Source of the DNA: Gammaproteobacteria bacterium | GTDB taxonomy: Bacteria > Pseudomonadota > Gammaproteobacteria > UBA1113 | Direction: 5' to 3' | Length of the DNA: 52,284 nucleotides | Assembly (NCBI GenBank): GCA_021773295.1 | Contig: JAJFKI010000064.1 | Span: forward strand, 1-52,284 | Shown here: one piece after another, positions 18,516-25,660 of the stretch | How the letters are laid out: each line of letters starts with the position of its first letter | Position numbering within the stretch: position 1 is the first letter of the stretch | Made by a program: the position numbers and the translations under genes | Notes under the pieces: generated by a model | The model's database searches: none | Told to the model about the DNA's origin: nothing | The model's input: only the letters and a program-made list of their open reading frames with translations

Positions 18516-19244
18516 TTAAAATCTTCCTCCATCCACGATGATCTCTTGTCCCGTCACAAATTCAGCGCGCACTAAATAGTCAATCGCTTGTGCAATATCC
18601 TCAGGCGATCCAATGCGCTTTAGCATCGTGCGTTCAATCAGGCTGGCCTTGTGCGCGTCACTCGCATCATCCGGCCAAAGGATAACCCCAGGTGACACGG
18701 TATTCACTCGCACTTTTGGTGCTAATTCTTTTGCCAAAGTTTGGGTCATCATCGCTAAGGCTGCCTTCGCCACAGAATAGATGGGATAGCCTTTCGCTGG
18801 CCGGTGCACATTAGTGTCCACTATATTAATGATGCATCCATTAGACTGACGCAATGCATCAGCTGCTGCCTGGGACAAAAAGAAAGCACCTTTGGCGTTG
18901 CTCCCCAACAACTCATCCCACTGCGCTTCACTCACCGTGCCAACTGGCGTGGGATAGTAGCCAGAGGCATTATTAACTAACACATCTAAGCGCCCCCACT
19001 TATCTACAATCTGGGATACTAACGCGGGTAAGCTCGCGACATCACACAAATCAGCTTGCACGAGTATTGCAGAATCCCCCCTGGCTTGGTTTAATTTTGC
19101 CGCTAATGCCATGGCTGCCTCATCAGAGTGCCAATAATGGACTGCAATATTGTATCCCAGCTGATGCAAATACTGAGTTAGCCCACGCCCTACTCGCTGT
19201 GCTGCCCCAGTGATTAAAATAACTTTTGCGACATTGTGTGTCAT
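18516..19244 (-). CDS. SDR-family pteridine reductase (FolM/PTR1-like)
   Basis: 242 residues from the ATG at 19244, chosen because AGGAGGAG lies just upstream; the longer open frame to 19403 runs through the divergent gene. Rossmann motif TGAAQRVG with the Arg typical of pteridine reductases in place of the usual SDR Gly/Ser pattern, NNASGYYPTP, and the catalytic Y-S-V-A-K. Such enzymes reduce dihydropterins (dihydromonapterin, dihydrobiopterin, or dihydrofolate weakly) with NADPH. Divergent from MidA with a 58-bp shared promoter region; the PTPS-like gene 20466-21008 probably supplies or shares its pterin pathway. Confidence 0.85.
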   Translation of the reverse strand: MTHNVAKVILITGAAQRVGRGLTQYLHQLGYNIAVHYWHSDEAAMALAAKLNQARGDSAILVQADLCDVASLPALVSQIVDKWGRLDVLVNNASGYYPTPVGTVSEAQWDELLGSNAKGAFFLSQAAADALRQSNGCIINIVDTNVHRPAKGYPIYSVAKAALAMMTQTLAKELAPKVRVNTVSPGVILWPDDASDAHKASLIERTMLKRIGSPEDIAQAIDYLVRAEFVTGQEIIVDGGRF

Positions 19245-19302
19245 TGCTCCTCCTCTATTCAACTGGTATAGTGTCTCGGTTTTTCTCGAGCAATACAACA
19301 CC

Positions 19303-20454
19303 ATGACGATAACATTACCAACACCCCCAGCCGAAGCCATTGACCACAGCCAAGCCGTGATCGAAGGTCTTAGACGAGAGTACTTTTCACAACAGAACAT
19401 CATCCCTTTTTCTGACTACATGAATTACGTCCTCTATCAGCCAGGTCTTGGTTATTACGCGAGTGGCCATCAAAAATTCGGCGACAGAGGTGACTTTATC
19501 ACAGCGCCAGAATTATCCCCCCTCTTTGGTCGCTGTCTTGCGAATCAGTGTCAGCAAGTCTTAAGCGAGTTACCCAAATCGAGTATCATCGAATTCGGCG
19601 CAGGCTCCGGCAAGCTTGCCAGTGAAATTTTATTAACCTTAGAAAAACAACAGTGTTTACCCACGCAGTATTATATTTTAGAAGTCAGCAGCGAATTACA
19701 ACGGCGTCAACAAGAAACACTAAAACAAGCGTGTCCACACTTATTAGCCAGTGTCAGCTGGTTAAATCAACTACCCCAAGAACCCATCAATGCCATCGTC
19801 ATTGCCAATGAAGTCTTTGACGCCATGCCGGCTACGGTCTTTAGCATTGAAGATGATGTGCTTTTTGAAAAAGGCGTAGGTTTGCAAGAGGGGCAATTGT
19901 GTTGGAAAAATATCACAAACCCAATACTAGAAGAAACAGTAAAACCCTTATTCCAACAATGGCCCAAGCGCTATCAATCAGAACTGAACCAATGGATAGA
20001 TCCATGGATGCATTCCTTACAACACTGTATCCGCCGCGGCGTTGTGCTCATCATCGATTATGGTTTTACTGGCGCCGAATATTATCACCCCCAGCGTAGT
20101 CAAGGGACGTTGATGTGTCATTATCGCCACCATGCCCATGATAATCCCTTTTATTATCCCGGCGTACAAGACATTACCGCCCATGTAGATTTCACTCATA
20201 TAGCCATCGCAGCCAGCCAGCATCAATGGCAAGTAGCTGGCTTTTGTAATCAAGCGCATTTTCTCTTGGGTTGCGGCTTGGTGGAGCTCGACAAAGCTGA
20301 TGATTTTTTGTCACAAACAGTGTATAATCAGCACATCAAAAAACTCACCCATCCACACGAAATGGGTGAATTATTTAAAGTAATGGTGCTGACAAAGCAA
20401 TATGAAACCCCATTAATGGGCTGTGCACTGCAAGACTGGCGCAGAAAATTGTAA
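19303..20454 (+). CDS. MidA-family (NDUFAF7-like) SAM-dependent methyltransferase
   Basis: 383 residues from the ATG at 19303; a longer frame from 19210 overlaps the divergent SDR gene and is not used. Typical DUF185/MidA features: IPFSDYMNYVLYQPGLGYYA, GDFITAPELSPLFGRCLA, the SAM motif EFGAGSGKLA, NEVFDAMP, and IDYGFTGAEYYHPQRSQGTL with YPGVQDITAHVDF. In mitochondria the homologue methylates an Arg of complex I subunit NDUFS2; the bacterial substrate is not established. Followed after 11 bp by the PTPS-like gene. Confidence 0.9.
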   Translation: MTITLPTPPAEAIDHSQAVIEGLRREYFSQQNIIPFSDYMNYVLYQPGLGYYASGHQKFGDRGDFITAPELSPLFGRCLANQCQQVLSELPKSSIIEFGAGSGKLASEILLTLEKQQCLPTQYYILEVSSELQRRQQETLKQACPHLLASVSWLNQLPQEPINAIVIANEVFDAMPATVFSIEDDVLFEKGVGLQEGQLCWKNITNPILEETVKPLFQQWPKRYQSELNQWIDPWMHSLQHCIRRGVVLIIDYGFTGAEYYHPQRSQGTLMCHYRHHAHDNPFYYPGVQDITAHVDFTHIAIAASQHQWQVAGFCNQAHFLLGCGLVELDKADDFLSQTVYNQHIKKLTHPHEMGELFKVMVLTKQYETPLMGCALQDWRRKL

Positions 20455-20465
20455 CTGAGGAAGTA

Positions 20466-21008
20466 ATGACGAAACGATTAGCTACTATTGAGTTAGACAA
20501 AGAAGACATGAAATTTGCCGCCGGGCATTACACGATCTTTTCCTCGACGCACCGGGAAAAGTTACACGGCCATAACTTCAGAGTCTTTGCCGCCATCACG
20601 GCTGAAGTTAATGAAAATGGCATGACCTTAGATTATGATATTTATAAGTCTATCTTAAGAAAACTTTGCAAAGACTTAAGTGAGTGGTTTTTAATTCCTG
20701 GAAACTCACCTCACCAACGTTTAGAAGAAGATGGTGATTATTTATATGTTCACTTCAACGATGAAAAAATCCCTTTCTTATTAAAGGATGTGAAGATTCT
20801 TCCTGTCGCTAATATCACTGTTGAAGAATTATCAACATGGTTTATTCAACAATTAAATCAAGAGTTAGCCAACATCAGTAAACACACCGTGCATCGCATG
20901 CTGATTAAAGTCTATTCCGGTCCTGGACAATGTGGCTCGGCTGAGTGGATACAGGAACGAGATGAAAAACAAAAATCAGCAACGCATGCCATTGAAGCTG
21001 CCAGTTAA
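20466..21008 (+). CDS. PTPS/QueD-superfamily pterin synthase with Glu in place of the catalytic Cys
   Basis: 180 residues. Zinc-ligand His residues are visible in FAAGHYTIF and HGHNF. Where QueD and PTPS have a Cys before HGH, this protein reads R-E-K-L-H-G-H, i.e. the E-x-x-HGH arrangement described for PTPS-III paralogs, which cleave dihydroneopterin triphosphate to the folate precursor 6-hydroxymethyldihydropterin and can bypass FolB. The C-terminal part has VYSGPGQCGSAEW with the usual Glu. It follows midA by 11 bp and lies near a pteridine reductase-like gene, so a role in folate or tetrahydropterin supply is more likely than queuosine. Family is certain; reaction is inferred. Confidence 0.85.
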   Translation: MTKRLATIELDKEDMKFAAGHYTIFSSTHREKLHGHNFRVFAAITAEVNENGMTLDYDIYKSILRKLCKDLSEWFLIPGNSPHQRLEEDGDYLYVHFNDEKIPFLLKDVKILPVANITVEELSTWFIQQLNQELANISKHTVHRMLIKVYSGPGQCGSAEWIQERDEKQKSATHAIEAAS

Positions 21009-21009
21009 A

Positions 21010-22338
21010 CTATTCAGCTTCCAGAAATTTTTTGGCGTCTTCTAAACTCAATCTTAAATATTGGATATTATAGTCAGCATAATGCTTCAGTAAATTAGAA
21101 GCCCGGTGTTCCAGTCGTGCCTGACTATTTTTTTTGGCGTTACGCTTCACTTCAGCGGCAACGATAACCTTCTTCATGTCATTAATCGCTACTATATCAA
21201 TTTCATCTCGATGACCTTTCTCCCAGTAAGTCCCAATACGGTTAAACTGTTTACTTGCCGCAAGCAGCTCAACGAACATTTTCTCCATAACCTTGCCAGA
21301 ATAGCTCCTAAAACCTTGCTTAATAATCTCTTTCACATACTCATAATTATGGATTTCTAGTGCATTACGATTACGGTGAAAGAAACGAAACCAAAACTGT
21401 AGAAAATTATCGATAATTTGATACCTAACGAGCTTTGCATTTGGTTTAGCATCAATGGGGCGGAATTTTCTAATCACCCTATAAACGGATTCTAGCTTAT
21501 CTAAATAAGACGTTACATTCTTATGGATAATAGACTGGATTTCACTACTGCTTGTTTTCCCTCTCGCGATTAGTTCCAAAATAGAAAAATAAATCAGGTA
21601 ATCTTTACCAAACTCTTCTATTAATTGATTACGACCTTCATTGAGAAAGGGGGAATTCTCTTTCAGCATAAAATCAAGCATGCTATTAATATCGGAACAT
21701 TTATTAGTGAGAAGCATATCTAAATATTTTGGTACGCAGCCGGTTACAACATAAAACTCAAATAATGTTTCAATATCCTTTATACCATAATCATTTAGTA
21801 TAAAGTATGTTTGCTCGATACTGAATGGGCGCAAGTGAATCATTCGGTCAGCCCTTCCGAATAAAGGCTCTTTTTCATTTTCAAAGATTTTGTGCATGAG
21901 GGAATAAACTGAACCGATAAAAATCACCAATAACCGAGATTGATTTTTATGAAGATCCCAAAGTTCTTGAATATCGGAGTACACAGCAGGATTGATATTA
22001 AAAAATTCTTGGAACTCATCAACAATCAACGTGAGGCTATTAGTTTTTGTGTACTCTAGTAATAATTTAAAAATTTCTTTAAAGGATTCAATTTTACCAT
22101 GGATACTAATATTTAATTTATTTTTAATCTCGGCAACAAAGGATTCACAAAGCAAGGTTTCGGACTTTTTAGCAATGAATAAATAAACACTCTTGGTCTC
22201 TTTTACAAACTCCATTGCCAGCGAGGTTTTGCCAATGCGGCGTCGACCCAGTAGTACAGCCATTTTACTCGTTTCGTTAGACTGTACTTGTAACTCTGTT
22301 AATTCTTGTAATTGCTCATCTCTGTAATAAAATTTCAT
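21010..22338 (-). CDS. Archaeal-type P-loop ATPase with DUF234 nuclease-like C-terminus
   Basis: 442 residues: Walker A LLGRRRIGKTSLAMEF (about 32-45), Walker B LIVDEFQEFF (about 105), an ATPase_2 (PF01637) core with LRPFSIEQTYFIL, and a C-terminal DUF234-type domain with the restriction-like E-I-D-I-V...E-V-K-R signature (about 390-415). Function of these proteins is not settled; they are common in accessory regions and mobile DNA. Stop is one base from the convergent PTPS gene stop. Upstream lie unusual palindromes (22350-22399). Confidence 0.85.
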   Translation of the reverse strand: MKFYYRDEQLQELTELQVQSNETSKMAVLLGRRRIGKTSLAMEFVKETKSVYLFIAKKSETLLCESFVAEIKNKLNISIHGKIESFKEIFKLLLEYTKTNSLTLIVDEFQEFFNINPAVYSDIQELWDLHKNQSRLLVIFIGSVYSLMHKIFENEKEPLFGRADRMIHLRPFSIEQTYFILNDYGIKDIETLFEFYVVTGCVPKYLDMLLTNKCSDINSMLDFMLKENSPFLNEGRNQLIEEFGKDYLIYFSILELIARGKTSSSEIQSIIHKNVTSYLDKLESVYRVIRKFRPIDAKPNAKLVRYQIIDNFLQFWFRFFHRNRNALEIHNYEYVKEIIKQGFRSYSGKVMEKMFVELLAASKQFNRIGTYWEKGHRDEIDIVAINDMKKVIVAAEVKRNAKKNSQARLEHRASNLLKHYADYNIQYLRLSLEDAKKFLEAE

Positions 22339-22349
22339 ATCACGCTCAG

Positions 22350-22399
22350 ATAATAATGGCCGTTATAATAACAGCGGTTATAATAACACCCATTATTAT
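22350..22399. promoter_or_regulatory. Double GTTATAATAAC palindrome inside an inverted repeat
   Basis: Two copies of the odd-centred palindrome GTTATAATAAC (22362-22372 and 22377-22387, centres 15 bp apart) are nested between ATAATAATGG (22350-22359) and CCATTATTAT (22390-22399). The site starts 12 bp upstream of the ATPase gene and contains -10-like TATAAT on both strands. Likely an operator/promoter; the binding protein is unknown. Confidence 0.5.
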
Positions 22400-22617
22400 A
22401 GCTTGAATATTAGAATATGCTAGTGAGTAATTGCGAAATATCGCACATCGAGGCATGAAAGCACGCCTAAGACTCTTTATAACCTTCGAATTTAGCATAC
22501 TAGAAAGTCGCGATAACTGATAATAAAAATACCACTTACACTTCAAAATGCGCAGGGTATAGCGTATGATTCGAATTTACAGCATTATTAAAAATTATTT
22601 GTAGTAAGGGACTCAAA

Positions 22618-22977
22618 ATGACTTTAACGGCTGCAGGTACTAAAAACACATTTTTAACGCCTATAGGGGACGATATTTATTGGCGTTGCAATCATTTTTT
22701 CTCGTTTTTTAGAAACACACTCATTGATTCTTTAGTAGACAACTGCCCAGGTGCTACTGAGCATCCGCTATTAAATGACCCGACACAATCATTATCACAA
22801 CAACTACATGATCAAGCAGCAGAATCAACGGGACAATTTTGCGCAAACGTCGCCACAGCATCAACTATCGTTATTTTTTGTTTATCCTTACTGTTGATTG
22901 CCAGCGTAAGCTATGCACTCTTTACCTGCTTTAGATCGCAAGAGGACAAGGCAGCCTTGCCATCTCCGAGATCTTAA
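22618..22977 (+). CDS. Small single-pass membrane protein, unknown
   Basis: 119 residues, ATG preceded by AAGGG. A soluble N-terminal part with scattered Cys, Asp and Asn is followed by one hydrophobic helix (TIVIFCLSLLLIASVSYALF, about 84-103) and a short charged tail. No family recognised. It lies between two end fragments of the hairpin repeat in a region otherwise poor in genes. Possibly lineage-restricted or effector-like. Confidence 0.55.
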   Translation: MTLTAAGTKNTFLTPIGDDIYWRCNHFFSFFRNTLIDSLVDNCPGATEHPLLNDPTQSLSQQLHDQAAESTGQFCANVATASTIVIFCLSLLLIASVSYALFTCFRSQEDKAALPSPRS

Positions 22978-23007
22978 CTGAGTGCTGAATAACGCTTAGT
23001 CTGTGGA

Positions 23008-23036
23008 TATACCCATCGTACCTCAAAATGCGATTT
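23008..23036 (+). repeat. Left-end fragment of the hairpin repeat
   Basis: TATACCCATCGTACCTCAAA followed by ATGCGATTTTT equals the outer arm of copy B (23874-24037), including its C variant. No second arm follows, so this is a solo end upstream of the GGA-rich array. Confidence 0.75.
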
Positions 23037-23200
23037 TTCTTGAAGAAAATGCTGAAAGTCGATGAATTTTTAAATTTTTTTTCATTTATTTTTGTCAAAG
23101 AAATCGCCTATTAATCAATGCATTATCTCAAAATAGGTTTGGTTCCAATAAAAACCTACAAAATAATCATGCTTTTACTATTGCATTTTTTTTCGTTTTG

Positions 23201-23206
23201 TATAAT
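23201..23206 (+). promoter_or_regulatory. TATAAT box before the small ORF and GGA-rich array
   Basis: A perfect -10 hexamer in a T-rich stretch. The nearest -35-like TTGCAT (23181) is only 14 bp away, which is short, so the -35 contact is uncertain. An inverted repeat TAGGTTT...AAACCTA lies about 50 bp further upstream (about 23135-23159) and may bind an activator. Confidence 0.4.
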
Positions 23207-23256
23207 AATTGGACTCGTTAACAGGTGCATTGAGAATGAACATTACGGAGGGTCTC

Positions 23257-23412
23257 ATGGAACAGAACACTAGCGAACGGAATTTTGGCACTTTACCTGA
23301 GAAGTTACAGCAAGAAATTAAGAACCTACTTATTCATGACAAGTTTGCCCAAGCCAAGGAATTATACGAGCAATGGCTTAATTCACTCAAGGATTCAGAG
23401 TGTTTTTCTTAA
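23257..23412 (+). CDS. 51-residue helical protein, unknown
   Basis: The ATG at 23257 has GGAGG seven bases upstream and is preferred over an in-frame TTG at 23209, which overlaps the -10 region. The product is charged and likely two helices (LPEKLQQEIKNLLIHDK and AQAKELYEQWLNSL). Its last codons overlap an intrinsic terminator (23384-23407). It precedes the tandem array, and the mRNA itself holds several GGA motifs, so it could be a small protein gene, a dual-function RNA or both. No family recognised. Confidence 0.5.
   Translation: MEQNTSERNFGTLPEKLQQEIKNLLIHDKFAQAKELYEQWLNSLKDSECFS
23384..23407 (+). terminator. Intrinsic terminator at the end of the 51-residue ORF
   Basis: CACTC-loop-GAGTG followed by five T. 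The nine-base loop contains AAGGATT, a GGA motif like those of the array downstream. Confidence 0.55.
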
Positions 23413-23515
23413 AGGACTTAAACCCAAGGATTGGGCGGTTATGGCGGTATTTGGGTGAATATCGGGCGTAACACTCACAACCTCATATACATTCTATTTT
23501 GATGGATTAATCTAG

Positions 23516-23536
23516 GCCCACGGAGGGGCGCTTTTT
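23516..23536 (+). terminator. Terminator of array unit 1
   Basis: GCCC-ACGGAG-GGGC then a short GC and five T; GGA lies in the loop. Confidence 0.5.
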
Positions 23537-23668
23537 AAGAGGTAAGGAACGATTTTAGGGTTACCCAATAGGACAATAACTCACGGATGAGCAGTTATGG
23601 AGATGCCGGGTAAGTATCGAGCATAACACACAACCTCATATATCTAGTTATTGATGGATTAATCGCGA

Positions 23669-23690
23669 AGCCCAGGATGGGCTCTTTTTT
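23669..23690 (+). terminator. Terminator of array unit 2
   Basis: AGCCCA-GGA-TGGGCT followed by C and six T, a clear intrinsic terminator with the GGA loop. Confidence 0.75.
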
Positions 23691-23822
23691 AAGAGGTAAG
23701 AAACAGTTTTATGGTTACCCAATAGGACAATAACTCACGGATGAGCAGTTATGGAGATACCGGGTAAGTATCGAGCATAACACACAACCTCATATACCTA
23801 GTTATTGATGGATTAATCGCGA

Positions 23823-23845
23823 AGCCCAGGATGGGCTCTTTTTTT
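23823..23845 (+). terminator. Terminator of array unit 3
   Basis: Same hairpin as unit 2, AGCCCA-GGA-TGGGCT, followed by C and seven T. Confidence 0.75.
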
Positions 23846-23873
23846 CAGGAGATGAACAACAGATAAGGAAAGC

Positions 23874-24037
23874 TATACCCATCGTACTTCAAAATGCGAG
23901 ATTTATGCCGCGGTGATTTTTGTTCCCAGGAGCCGTTTGAAACGCAGGTAATAGCCATTCTATTGACAAGTTTCAAACGGCTCCTGGGGGCAAAAAGCGC
24001 CCGGCAGAAAATCGCATTTTGAGGTACGATGGGTATA
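23874..24037 (+). repeat. 164-bp hairpin repeat, copy B (complete)
   Basis: The only complete copy in the window. Outer arms TATACCCATCGTACTTCAAA and its near-complement ending in GGGTATA; inner arms AGGAGCCGTTTGAAAC and complement; centre GCAGGTAATAGCCATTCTATTG. The whole unit can form one hairpin of about 80 bp per side. Conserved unequal blocks GATTTTTGTTCCC (left) and GGGGGCAAAAAGC (right) give the element a direction. It starts 26 bp after the GGA-rich array. No terminal duplication is obvious. Confidence 0.9.
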
Positions 24038-24048
24038 TACCCAGTGTT

Positions 24049-24233
24049 CTCTGGACTTACGCAAAATGAGTATTTTTGCACACTCTTACATTTTTTGAGT
24101 ATTCGGCTCACCTAGGCAAAAGCCTTTGTGGGTATAACCTGGGATTGGCCTCCCATCAGTCGGACAGAAATGGAAAAAATGCAGCCTTGGTCCTCTTTGA
24201 GGGCTAAGTGCAAAGTTTTGCGTAAGCCCTGAG
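24049..24233. mobile_element. Small inverted-repeat element (MITE-like), 185 bp
   Basis: Ends CTCTGGACTTACGCAAAA (24049-24066) and TTTTGCGTAAGCCCTGAG (24216-24233) are inverted repeats matching at 16 of 18 positions. The interior has no convincing ORF. It could be the remnant of an IS with GGGCTTACGCAAAA-type ends. It lies 12 bp after hairpin repeat copy B, in a 940-bp gene-poor stretch. Confidence 0.55.
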
Positions 24234-24356
24234 GGCATTAAAAACCCTTTTAGTTCAATAAGATCTGTCATACTTCTAATCAACCACTTTCGAACCCCTA
24301 ATTATTGTCTAAACTTAATACATAACACAGCTAACCTATTGTATTAAGGGAAGATT

Positions 24357-25223
24357 ATGTCAATTATAATAAAACATCCTCTCGCAACAGCGTGTGTCAT
24401 TGTCAGCCTTGCTGTGGCACCTGTCGCAACGAATGCTAATTCTAGCCAGAGTAACATATTAACCAAAACGGCCGATGTGGTGTTTGATCGAAGTAACTTA
24501 TTCGTCTCCAATGACAATTACCGTTATCGCCAAAGAGCCTACGGTAGGCACCACGGGGCAAGATATGAGCCCTATCGATACAGCGGCTATCGCAACCCTT
24601 ATGGCAGGATCCCAAGACATTATCGCCGCCCTTATTACTATGAAACCCGGTATTACCCCACTAATCGCTACCAACATTATCGCCATTACCGCCCTACCAG
24701 GCACCATTATGGCCCACATTCACGCGTTTATCGGGGGCAATACACTTTTTGGCCAACGGTTACCTATTACCCTGCTTACAGGTACTATCCACCAGAGTAT
24801 TATCAGCTTCCACCCCCAAGGTATACTCACCCCCCGATAAAAACCAGATATCGCACGGTACCTGTCAGTACCTATCCTAGCGGCCATTACTTTGGCCTGT
24901 GTAACGCTTACTACAAGGGAAGCTATCACCCAGGCGCACTCATCAGCAAAAAATGTCGTATCGTTTACCAAGGAAGAGCTTATCTTATAGGTAAGTACTC
25001 AGTTATAAGAGGCTCGGGCTACCATTGGAAATACAGTAAAGACGGCCGAATTCCGCGCTCAGCAGTGGCCACATCATACCAAAATGGTAAGCCAGTCTTC
25101 GCCTGTCGTACCAAATACGGCAAGAACAGTTACCCAGGCCAAGTGATCGGCAAACGCTGTGTCTTTAGCTACAAAAACCAAATCCACCGTGCCCGACAGT
25201 TTTATGTGCTGACGCAGAGATAA
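24357..25223 (+). CDS. Secreted Tyr/Arg/His-rich protein with DM9/DUF3421-like C-terminus
   Basis: 288 residues, ATG after AAGGGAAG. Signal peptide about 1-28 (ending TNA-N). Residues about 55-165 are low-complexity, dominated by Tyr, Arg, His and Pro (e.g. HYRRPYYYETRYYP). Residues about 175-288 resemble a DM9/DUF3421 repeat pair: PGALISKKC...Y-Q-G-R-A-Y, then IPRSAVATSYQNGKPVFACR, YPGQVIGKRC and a final YVL. DM9 domains include carbohydrate (mannose)-binding proteins of animals and some bacterial proteins. A secreted lectin-like or surface-binding role is plausible, not shown. Confidence 0.7.
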   Translation: MSIIIKHPLATACVIVSLAVAPVATNANSSQSNILTKTADVVFDRSNLFVSNDNYRYRQRAYGRHHGARYEPYRYSGYRNPYGRIPRHYRRPYYYETRYYPTNRYQHYRHYRPTRHHYGPHSRVYRGQYTFWPTVTYYPAYRYYPPEYYQLPPPRYTHPPIKTRYRTVPVSTYPSGHYFGLCNAYYKGSYHPGALISKKCRIVYQGRAYLIGKYSVIRGSGYHWKYSKDGRIPRSAVATSYQNGKPVFACRTKYGKNSYPGQVIGKRCVFSYKNQIHRARQFYVLTQR

Positions 25224-25249
25224 AACAATGGAAATTTGGAAAATTAGAG

Positions 25250-25660
25250 CTAAATTGCGAGATAATTACTGATAAAAGAGCCTGGCTTAATAATGTTAAT
25301 ACCGTTAAATCCATTAACATTTAATAGATCTTTATCACCACTTACAATAAGTTTGCAATTTGCAGCAATGGCTGTAGCAATAAATTTATCATCATCTGGA
25401 TCTTGAGATACCGGCTCTGGCAATTTTTCTGGCATAAACAAAATACTGTGCACTGTGATTAAATCAATAATCGGCGTAACATCAACACCGGGGTATTTCA
25501 TTGATAAGAGATCTGCTACTCGAACATACTCATCCAAAATTTCAGGTGAAATAATGAGTTTAATGTTACCCCTTTGCCACGCATCTAGAAGCTTTGCTGG
25601 CGGCCCAGACCAGAAAATCCCTGACATGAGCACATTAGTATCTAAAATGAGCTTGATCAC
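25250..25660 (-). CDS. PIN-domain toxin (VapC-like, COG1569 type)
   Basis: 136 residues. Starts IKLILDTNVLMSGIFWSG with the first PIN Asp; ISPEILDEY gives the middle acidic residue and SQDPDDDKFIATAIAANC the C-terminal Asp cluster; the last strand reads LIVSGDKDLL. PIN proteins are Mg-dependent RNases, usually cutting tRNA or rRNA. The start overlaps the AbrB-type antitoxin by 4 bp (ATGA-type junction). Confidence 0.9.
   Translation of the reverse strand: MIKLILDTNVLMSGIFWSGPPAKLLDAWQRGNIKLIISPEILDEYVRVADLLSMKYPGVDVTPIIDLITVHSILFMPEKLPEPVSQDPDDDKFIATAIAANCKLIVSGDKDLLNVNGFNGINIIKPGSFISNYLAI

Larger units (their letters stand above)
23408..23848 (+). ncRNA. Three tandem ~154-bp units, GGA-rich, candidate CsrA/RsmA-binding RNAs
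   Basis: Units end at about 23538, 23692 and 23848; units 2 and 3 are nearly identical (period 154 bp), unit 1 is diverged. Units 2 and 3 can fold: TTACCC pairs with GGGTAA (23561-23566 with 23608-23613) and, inside, ATAACT with AGTTAT (23576-23581 with 23593-23598), leaving ACGGAT in the apical loop and TAGGAC and TGGAGA in internal loops. Each unit ends in an intrinsic terminator whose loop is GGA, in the context CAGGATG in units 2 and 3. Unit 1 has CCCAA-GGA-TTGGG. GGA in stem-loops, especially CAGGAUG, is the known target of CsrA/RsmA, and CsrB/RsmZ-type RNAs carry many of them. No protein of useful length is encoded on either strand. Whether one transcript or three are made is not clear. 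Confidence 0.5.

Noticed and set aside
19210..19302. N-terminal extension of MidA
   Set aside because: It would overlap the SDR coding sequence and lacks a ribosome site; the ATG at 19303 fits the family start.
18516..19403. 295-residue version of the pteridine reductase
   Set aside because: The extra 53 residues run across the shared promoter into the divergent midA; the ATG at 19244 has a strong AGGAGGAG.
23209..23256. 67-residue version of the small ORF with a TTG start
   Set aside because: The TTG lies on top of the TATAAT region; the ATG at 23257 has GGAGG.
23588..23614. 8-residue peptide (MSSYGDAG / MSSYGDTG) in units 2 and 3
   Set aside because: No ribosome site, not kept in unit 1, and the bases are explained by the predicted stem.
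23408..23848. CRISPR array
   Set aside because: Repeats are 154 bp, contiguous and nearly identical over their full length; there are no short repeats alternating with unique spacers and no cas genes.
24475..24840. Overlapping ORF in the DM9-like gene
   Set aside because: Low-complexity codons open several frames; only the frame with a signal peptide, ribosome site and domain pattern is credible.
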